Program-made: the position numbers and the translations under genes
Shown here: piece by piece, positions 56,730 through 64,000 of the stretch
Layout: the number at the start of each line of letters is the position of its first letter
Position numbering within the stretch: the first letter of the stretch is position 1
Notes under the pieces: generated by a model
Databases searched by the model: none
What the model was told of the DNA's origin: nothing
What the model saw: the letters and a program-made list of their open reading frames with translations, nothing else
DNA from: Pelobates cultripes
Lineage: Eukaryota; Chordata; Amphibia; Anura; Pelobatidae
Assembly (NCBI GenBank): GCA_933207985.1
Contig: OW240917.1
Location: 119,538,754-119,602,753, forward strand
Direction of reading: 5' to 3'
DNA length: 64,000 nt

Positions 56730-58051
56730 AACGTCACAACTTCTTCATAACCAGCATCGCCATTTCCCAAGGAGCCTGCCAATGACCTTGACCTGTCATT
56801 GCTAGAGACACTATACCGTATAGACAATCACTGCCTGGAGTTTGGCATCCTGGTACTTGCCAGGCCTTCACATAATGCTACTAGATCTATACCCCCAGGG
56901 TAGGAAGACTTTGGATACTTGGCAAAGGTGCAACGTCCATATATTTTATTATCTTTTTTTTTTTCCTTCTAATTCATATCTTGCCTTCCTACCTGCTGGA
57001 ATACATGCATATGTGAAGTTCTCTATTTAATCCAGCCACAGACCAAACAGAGTTCTGATCTTGGACATAAAAGAATGAGGAGACATTCTGTCTCTCACTA
57101 ACCTCGTTTATTTAAAAATGGAGCAAAAGGATCAATTTTTTTTTTTATTTCATCATTGTATTGCGTATTCTCCATAAAACTTGAATGTTTTTATATATCA
57201 GAATTTAGGATTGATGTATATTTTATTAGTCGGGGTATAAACAGAGTCTGCTTTTCCTGCAAAAAGACAAACTTTTTTTTTTTTTTTGCTTGAAAACCTG
57301 GATATTTTAAGAATTGTCATGTATCTTTGGTCTTGACTGGCACATGTGGAAATCAAAGAACAGTTTTCTGTTATATCTTAGTTGTGTCTGAATTGTTACA
57401 AACATTGCTGTTTGTTTTTTCTCCTGATGTTTTTGTACAACTGGTGATGATGGGAAGATGCCATTCAGTGCAGCATCTCATAAAAATTGGGTTCAGTTGT
57501 AAAATGCATCAGCCCTTCACCCTTTTGCTGGCAAAGGGGCCTCCGAACCACACAATAGTGCCTCTTACAGCAAAAGAGTCTCTCTCTCTCTCTTTTATTT
57601 TTTATTTTTCTCCTAATAATCCGTACTCAACGTTTTGTGTGTGTGTCAAATGCATATCTAATATTAAAAAAAAAAAATCATTTTGTAAGAGTCCTTTGCC
57701 TATTTGGAGACCGGTAAGATGCTTCATGAGCACAGGACAATGTATCCCTCTTCTTTCATTGTGAAGAAAGCCCAGCACTTGGATTCATTGTAACAATGTC
57801 AGTTGTACTGTATTGTACTTGGTTTTGTAATTCTTCCTCTAATAGCCTTTAGTGGGATTTGATGCCAGTTGTTTGGGAGAAAAAAAAGCATTTTAATGTG
57901 TACCCCTTCTTTAATTGCAAGGCATAGGCTTTGCTCTCCTCGCCCCAAAATAATTGTCAACAAAACTTTTCTTTTTTTTTTTTTCTTCTTTTTTTTGTCA
58001 TTCCAATATGAGTTGATGTGCTGAGCATATGTTTTTAAAGAAAAGCTTTGT

Positions 58052-58057
58052 AATAAA
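58052..58057 (+). promoter_or_regulatory. lef1: polyadenylation signal of lef1
   Basis: AATAAA follows AAAGCTTTGT, the same context as the end of the human LEF1 mRNA (GAAGCTTTGTAATAAA from memory). A GT-rich stretch (cattgtttgatgtgtatgtc, 58072-58091) downstream would serve as the downstream element. Cleavage is probably within 58065-58080. Confidence 0.85.
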
Positions 58058-58075
58058 AAAAAAAGTCAGTCATTG

Positions 58076-58410
58076 TTTGATGTGTATGTCTCAATAGCTA
58101 TACGTTCACCATTTAAAGCATTTATACCAGACCTTGGAATTATTTGATTGGTCAGTGTTTTTGGCAACAAAACTCTTAACAAAAGTATACTTGACTGTAG
58201 ATTTTATCCTTTACCTTAAAGATGATGCTAGTAAATGGACACTCACCAGTACATCTAATCAGCATCACATAATTCTTATTTTATAAATGTACACCAGGAG
58301 TTTCTAAATTACTTGTGACTGCATGCACAGCCATCGGTAACCTGCCATGAGCCTACTCCCAGCAAACCACATCTTGAGATAACTTTCTAGTGGCTGTCCA
58401 GTCACTAGGT
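58076..58410 (+). other. lef1 downstream flank
   Basis: AT-rich sequence after the poly(A) site. No gene, RNA or transposon terminus is visible before the MITE at 58411. Confidence 0.7.
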
Positions 58411-58607
58411 TTAAAGAGACACTATAGGTACCCAAACCACTTCAGCTCATTGAAGTGGTCTGGGTGCAATGTCCCATGTCCCTTAACACTACATTGGTAA
58501 TTATTGCAATTCTACCAGACAGCCAGTAGAGGGACTTCTGGGTGCTTAGACCATTTTTTATTTTCTTTTGCCTAAATGACACTGGGCGCCCTCACGCTAT
58601 GCATGAG
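58411..58607. mobile_element. Truncated T2-like MITE
   Basis: It opens TTAAAGAGACACTATAGGTACC with CACTTCAGCTCATTGAAGTGG, then GGTAATTATTGCAA and AGACAGCCAGTAGAGGGACT. It is cut at about 58607 by a different GC-rich repeat (CCGGTGCTACCATTAGGC). Confidence 0.7.
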
Positions 58608-59390
58608 CCGGTGCTACCATTAGGCAAATAAGGCATTCACTTGGGGCGCCAACCTGCTGGGGGTGCCCACCGGGAAGTTTCCTGGTGGGCTGCCCTGGGG
58701 CTGGTGTGCTGAGCGTGCGGCGCCTTAGCCACCCCATAGCGCAGCCATTGATCTGCTGGACTCCTCTCTCCCGCTTGCCTGCCTGCTCAGGTACTGGGTG
58801 TGCCGTAACCCCAGCACCTGAGCAAAGCACTCGGCTTCCTGCAGGCAGGGGAAGCGGGGACATGACCTGGTATCCCGGCTGCCCCTCCCTGTGAACACCG
58901 AAAGATTTCTGAGGGGAACAGAAAGCAGTCTGTGTTCAAAGTGCAGGGCTCTCCTGCTCCCGCAGCAGAAAGAACAACAACAACAACATCCTGCAGGCTA
59001 CTCCTCTTAACATCACCCAGGTAGGCTAAGGAGGATTGTTTATTGTATGAATGGTTGTAAATGGGTGCATGTGTGTTATATTGCTGTATTTCTGTGTGTA
59101 AATAAAGTGTGACTTTATGTAAAGTTGTGTGAGTTTGTGTTTGAGTGACTGTGTGTGTATGTGTGTTAGTGAGAGTGTGCAAAAGACAGTGTGTTAGAGT
59201 GGGCAAGTGATACTGTTAGTGAGAATGTGTATGTGACACTGTGTGTTAGTGAGAGTGTACAAGTGACACTGTGTGTGTGTTTGTGAGAGTGTGTATGTTA
59301 GTGTGTAAGTGACACTGTGTATATCAGTGAGTGTGTGTGTTAGTGAGAGTGTCTTTCTTTCTCTAAATGTGTGCTCACTAGGTTCCTCTC
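58608..59390. repeat. GC-rich DNA repeat followed by GT-rich satellite
   Basis: The first part (GCCGGTGCTACCATTAGGCA, CACTTGGGGCGCCAACCTGC) resembles the end of a dispersed anuran DNA transposon and contains CAGGTACTGGGTGTGCCGT/CCCAGCACCTGAGC near-inverted segments. From about 59060 to 59350 it becomes GTGTGTTAGTGAGAGTGT satellite. The reading frames here follow the repeat. Confidence 0.55.
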
Positions 59391-59503
59391 CTAAGTGTCT
59401 CCTAGTCTCTGTTTCCTAAATATCTCAGCAGTCTATCCTTTCCCTAAATGTCTCCCCAGGCTGTGTCCGTTCTCTAAATTTCTCACTGTGTGTCTGCTTT
59501 CAC

Positions 59504-60292
59504 TTAAAGGGACACTATAGGCACCCAGATCACTTCAGCTCATTACACTAACCCTGCAAAAGTAATTATTGCAGTTTTTAAGAAACTGCAAAAAATACTG
59601 TTCAGGATGAACTCCACTTCTAGTGGTTATGTATGGGGATGTCCAGTGTCACGCGAAAACAAACCCATAAGAAAGCATTGTATAATACTGGCCATTAAAG
59701 GACAACTATAGGCCACCAGACCACTTCAGCTCAATTGAGTGGTCTGGGTGCCAGGTCCCTCAAGTTTTAACCCTGCAGCTGAAAACATGTTTCACTGAGG
59801 GTTAAGCCTCTAGTGGCTGTCTCACTGAAAATCACAGTGAGAAGACCCAGGACATCCATAAGAAAGCATTGAGTATTGCTTTCATATGGGCTGTTTGAAT
59901 GTGCGCGGCTCTTGCCGCGCATGCGCATTCGGATCTGACGTCGGCAGGGGGTGGAGAGTTCCCCAGCACAGAGGGAGCCCGGCGCTGGAGAAAGGTAAGT
60001 GGCTGAAGGGGTTTTAACCCCTTCAGCCCAGCAAGAGGGGGGCCCTGAGGGTGTGGGGTACCTAATGACTCTATAGTGCCAGGAAAATGAGTTTGTTTTC
60101 CTGGCACTATAGTGCTCTTTTAGGGAGTGAAGGTGGACCCGAGCCAGCATTGACTGACATCGGCGCTGGACCCGGGTAAGTGACAGAAGGGTTTTTTCTT
60201 CTGCACCACAAGGTAGGGGCGCCTGACAGAGGGGAAAGGTATAGTGCCAGGATAACAAGTTTGTTTTCCTGGCACTATAGTTTTCCTTTAAT
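59504..60292. mobile_element. T2-like MITE with a second copy inserted inside
   Basis: The outer ends are TTAAAGGGACACTATAGGCACC and CCTGGCACTATAGTTTTCCTTTAA. The inner copy (59695-60123) has ends TTAAAGGACAACTATAGGCC and GGCACTATAGTGCTCTTTTA and is close to 30107-30597 in sequence. The - strand frame at 59767-60258 and its relative at 30301-30639 come from this shared DNA and are not genes. Confidence 0.8.
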
Positions 60293-60379
60293 GTCTACTC
60301 AGTGTGTCTCTTTCCCTAAATGTTTCTTCACTGCAATTCAGATTTTAGTGAGTAAAACCTAAACCTGTGGAGGAATGTA

Positions 60380-61520
60380 GTTGCATTCATGAGGGGGCGG
60401 CAAAATGTATTGGTGCCTGCACAGGGGCTATAGCAAAAAAACTCACATTAATATAAAGTGGGAAGGTGTCACAGTGTTTAGCAACATTAAAAATAACTGA
60501 CAAGCGGGTACATATTGTATAATATGTAACATGGGCCATATCAAGGGATGTACTACCGAGCAGAGTTGAGTCTAAGAGCATGTCTGCCAGGGAAGGGTGT
60601 TTGCTCTATCCCATACCATGATTTGCCTATATCAACCCGCAACCTGGCAAGCATAACTGCTATGCCATAATTATAAATGTGTGGCAGACATAGCCCTCCC
60701 ACACCTCTAGATCTGGTCATGTTTTTTCTATGGTGTTTGCCCACCCATGCAAAAGGCACAAAAGCTTGTTTCAGTTTAAAAAAGGAGACGGTAGGTATCT
60801 GTATAGAGTGAATTCTTGGTAATGCCATCTACATTAATATTTATACCCGCCCTAAGAGTGAGAACTATGGAAATTTCCATCACTTCAGATCTACTGTCAG
60901 GGTTTTAAGGAGATTGGGGAAATTGATGGCATAATATGGACTCATAGATATTTAAATCCAGAGTCAACCCAGCTAAATCAAAAGCATATGGACAAAGTGG
61001 TCCATACAGGTCCCGGCACTGCTAATATCATTATTTCACTTTTGTCCAGATCAATGTTATAGTTGGAAAATAGGCTGAACCTCTCTGAAACTCCTCGACC
61101 ACCAGTAGGAGGGAATGCACCGGGTCTGGGGAAAAAAGTAAATTGCCTGTGAAGGCAGAGACTGTAAATGGAGCATGGTCTGTCTAAGTAATACTATCAA
61201 TAGAAGCACTGTGTAGAAGATCTAAGAACCTATGTGATATGAAACATATCAAGCCAAGAATGTGTTTAGGCAGTATGCGAGTAGAGGGAAATATATTTAA
61301 CTGTAGGATGGAGAACCTAAAATCTTGCGGATATTGGGTGCTATAAATACTATGACGGTGGAGCTAGAGTGGTTCTTACAAAAAATATATTTTACACTGC
61401 TAGGAGTACTAATTTATTAATTTTTAATTTTTGAGTTCCCTTAGCTTTTCAAATGGGGTTCTTAAAAAGAATACAAGTTTTTATGGGGGTACTTAGGCCC
61501 CTGAAGTTGAGAGAGATAAG
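60380..61520 (-). mobile_element. L1-like ORF2 fragment (late RT and C-terminal region)
   Basis: On the - strand, around 61160-61020, translation gives FTGNLLFFPDPVHSLLLVVE, then FSLFSNYNIDLDKSEIM, the region around and after the FADD box of L1 reverse transcriptase. From 60828 it reads SFFKLKQAFVPFAWVGKHHR, SRGVGGLCLPHIYNYGIAVM, like the FIWxxKxxRI...GGLGLPDLxxYYxAxxL stretch downstream of RT. Frameshifts and stops separate the pieces. Confidence 0.7.
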
Positions 61521-62400
61521 TGAGCCATATGTGGTCTTGTAAAGGGGGGGGGAGAGCACTACCCACCCACGGTGCTTTCAGGTGGATGGTATCTGATCTA
61601 ATGCACAGTTAAAGTGGCGTGGAATTATAAAGGAAAAATAACAAACTGTATACAAATTTAACAAGAAAAATGAAACATTTCACAGGAAGCAATGTCTATC
61701 CCCTTTGACATCCTGTGATCTACACTGATAATCTATACAGTGCATCTCTTTGGGGTATTAATAATAAGAAGATATTGCCCGCTTAGCAGCAGGTCCAGCT
61801 TGAAAATTTTTAGTTGCTTTGCTGACCAAAAGAATATGCATTTTTTAAAGCTACATTATATTCCAGTCTCTACTTAACCCTCCCTATGAGCCAAGCCAGA
61901 GTAGTTAGAATAACACTTCTGAACTCAAACATAAATAACAGATAATGTAAAAAAATATAAGATAACTGGTCATCAGTGATCCTAAAGTGCACAAATTATG
62001 GTAGTTGTAGACTGACAATCAATCATATTCACAATTAATTAATGATCATTTTGTATAGGTATACAAATACATGTTCTTATTCATATGAATTTCAGTTTTT
62101 TTTTCCTTTCCTCCTTTCTTTTATCCTCATTTCCCTCCTCTTATTTATCCTTTAGTTAATAGTGATTTGAACATACAAGTGTATAAAGACATACCATAAT
62201 AGACATAGACTAAGACAGAATAAACAAACAAGAAAACGAGAATTGGTTGGTCATGTGGAAACACGAGTAATAAACAATTAAGTATTATTTTATTGTATGG
62301 GGACTATATCCTTATAGTTTTCCTCTTTATGGGAGAACTTTGACTGTGTGTATTAAGTTTTGGGTTCAGGTGTATCTAGGGTTAATCTTTATCTAAAATA
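61521..62400 (+). other. Intergenic sequence without recognised features
   Basis: AT-rich flank with a G9 run near 61547 and a pyrimidine tract at 62097-62155. Nothing supports a gene. Confidence 0.5.
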
Positions 62401-62429
62401 TCTAGCCAGTCATTCCAAAAATGAAATTC

Positions 62430-64000
62430 TATCCTATGCCAGTTAGATTGACTTATCTCACCCCATTTCCAAAGAGTATTGTGTAAGAATCTGAGTTTAA
62501 ATTTCAGGCCAGGTTGGTTCTTTGTTTCACATCCAGTTTCTTGCTAATAATAATTTGGTTGCTGTCAGAATATGTAAGATTATCTTCCGTTCCATCTTTT
62601 TTTTGTTTAGGAAAATTTAAATGTAAAAGAGCCTTTTCTGGGTTCAATTCACATTTCAGGTCCGAACCATTGTATCAACTGTTGGGATATATTAATCCAT
62701 GTGGTTATTAGTTTTGGACATGCCCACCAAATGTGAACAAATTCACCTTTTAGCAAGCCGCATCTCCAACATTTTGGGGAAACATTAGGATGCATCTTGC
62801 TAAGAGTTGAAGGGACTCTATACGAACGATTTATTAATTTAAATTGGACCTCATTAAGATTCAAACAATGTACTGTTATAAAAAATATCTACAGGCTTTT
62901 TCCATTCGTTTGTACGGATCTGAATTTGAAGTTCATTTTCCCATTTTTTAATGGCTGAAGGAAGAATTTCTCTTTTTAGTTTGTCTGATCAGTTCTTGAC
63001 ATTTGGCAGTCAGGTGATTATAGTCATCTTGTTTTAAGATCTTATTAAATTTCTCAGAAGCCTTATTTTCTGTTGTCTAAATTAATTTCGATTTTATAAA
63101 GCCTTTAACTCTGAGATATTTAAAGAGGTCATGGTTTGGAAGACCATATTCAGATTGTAATTCTTGTGAAAACTTTATATTAATCCCTGTCGTGAGATCT
63201 TGAATGTATCTTATTCCTTTTTCCTGCCAAGAGTTTATATTTACATTTTCCACCAATCCATTTAGAATCCTAAGGGGATTTTATTTTTCAATCCAATTTT
63301 ATCTTTGAATCTATTCCAATTTAACAAGATATGATTAAGAGGAGAGTCATTATCACTTATGACCAGGTGGGGCCGCTGTACTTTAAAGGACCAAAATAGC
63401 AACAACATATCTTGAGTCACAGTCTCATTATTTCTATTTTGTACCAGCTTTCATTCTATGTTATGTTATATGTTTTTTACAATTGCGCTTGTGAATGAAG
63501 TTGTGACAATACAAGCACTGCTTTACTTATCTGCGCACAAAAATAAAGAATTATAAATAAATTTAAAAAAGATCCAGTATCTCTCTTGACATGAAGATTA
63601 ATTCAGTTTGTTGATATAATGGTATATAAATATCTGTTAGTTCTTGTTTGCTTGTGTTCCTAATTTTATTAGGTGTCCCCTAATTACCGACTTATAAGCA
63701 CACCATATTAATGGACAAGAGAGGTTTTCTGACTGATTTTCTAAAAAATTATATTCTGTCATCTTCCTTATGTGTTTGATATCTTCTTCGTGTTTTAAGA
63801 GATTATTATTCAGGCGCCAGTCAGATCTAAGTTTTTGGAAACTATCTTTCAATTCAACTACTACCGAATTGTGGTCTGACCATGAGATTTCTTGTATTGT
63901 TGTTTTTTTAATTTGTTGGGCCGCTCCTAAGTTGCCAATTAACATATCGATTTGTGAATATGTACAGTGTAAATTTGAAAATTAGGTATAGTCCCTATTT
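62430..64000 (-). mobile_element. L1-like ORF2 remnant with the reverse-transcriptase part missing
   Basis: At 63945-63637 the - strand encodes ISWSDHNSVVVELKD, SDWRLNNNLLKHEEDI and LIWCAYKSVIRGHLIKLG, the C-terminal end of the L1 AP-endonuclease and its linker (WSDHxxV, WRLNxxLL, WxAxKxxIRGxLI). At 62864-62649 it encodes SKMHPNVSPKCWRCGLLKGE, FVHIWWACPKL, the CWRCG/HIWW motif near the ORF2 end. The catalytic RT between them is absent; 63380-63575 instead holds a + strand LINE tail. The element continues past the window end. Confidence 0.75.
63380..63575 (+). mobile_element. LINE 3' tail inserted opposite to the surrounding L1-like ORF2
   Basis: TATGTTATATGTTTTTTACA...GCACAAAAATAAAGAATTATAAATAAATTTAAAAAA ends in a poly(A)-like tail after an AATAAAGAATT motif, typical of L1-type 3' ends. 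It is a short 5'-truncated insertion in + orientation. Confidence 0.5.

Larger units (their letters stand above)
56650..58075 (+). other. lef1: lef1 terminal exon, mainly 3' UTR
   Basis: The acceptor gcttttgaag precedes GAGGAAAAAAG, matching the human exon-12 start GTGGAAAACG. The first 120 bases align with human (ATTCTCAACGTGTAAAGC, TCCTGGAGATGGAAGC, CATTGCTAGAGAC). Further matches to the remembered human 3' UTR are GCAAAAGGATC near 57125, AAAGCCCAGCACTTG near 57766, TTAGTGGGATTT.ATGCCAG at 57849-57869, and GTCATTCCA....GAGTT.ATGTGCTGAGCAT at 57997-58028. The 3' end is placed just after the poly(A) signal; the exact cleavage site cannot be read because an A-run follows. A reading frame at 57327-57764 inside the UTR is judged fortuitous. 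Confidence 0.9.

Noticed and set aside
56557..56805. 82-codon frame across the intron/terminal exon boundary
   Set aside because: It begins in the intron and uses a different frame from the alternative tail; its KQRQQQQEASWRWK stretch is a shadow of that exon.
57327..57764. 145-codon open frame in the terminal lef1 exon
   Set aside because: It lies wholly in sequence matching the known 3' UTR, has no domain, and the conserved blocks there do not keep its frame.

Overview
The window comes from an animal nuclear genome, most likely a frog. Exons are small and widely spaced with GT-AG introns. Most of the DNA is intron filled with short transposons, including many TTAA-flanked elements that begin AAAGGGACACTATAG, resembling the T2/Kolobok-type MITEs known from Xenopus. 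I could not assign a species.

The only host gene I can support is the 3' two thirds of lef1 (lymphoid enhancer-binding factor 1), an HMG-box transcription factor that acts with beta-catenin in Wnt signalling. It lies on the + strand. Seven coding exons (5574-5706, 7427-7517, 14083-14205, 15943-16105, 24059-24166, 27058-27106, 30943-30980 plus six untranslated bases) join in frame to give 234 residues and a stop. The N-terminal exons lie upstream of the window. The terminal exon (56650 to about 58075) follows a 25.7-kb intron that starts six bases after the stop codon. It ends in a poly(A) signal and contains blocks I recognise from the human LEF1 3' UTR. If the stop-bearing exon is skipped, the terminal exon opens with a 26-residue alternative C-terminus that resembles the human LEF1 isoform with a KCKAKAAT-like tail. 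The 28-residue exon that is alternatively spliced in mammals, expected between 7518 and 14082, was not found.

By region: 1-5573 is intron. From 5574 to 31000 the coding exons are interspersed with T2-like MITEs, L2-like LINE tails, an L1-like ORF1 remnant (about 18.7-20.0 kb), a decayed 41-bp minisatellite and CA-rich tandem repeats. From 31 to 56.6 kb the 3'-UTR intron is an insertion hotspot. It holds a hAT-like element with a perfect 8-bp target duplication (33673-35683), a solo LTR with a 5-bp duplication (36019-36918) and a stack of MITE, mariner-like and second MITE insertions (37.3-38.8 kb). It also holds a small LTR retroelement with one 296-codon reading frame (42814-44452), a second hAT-like element enclosing a 469-bp palindrome (49676-51173) and an ORF1-only L1-like insertion (about 54.88-56.1 kb). 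From 58.1 to 64 kb the downstream flank is built of nested MITEs and L1-like ORF2 fragments on the - strand.

Protein and repeat identities come from my own reading and from memory of the families; no search was run. Most other open frames are microsatellite or repeat shadows.
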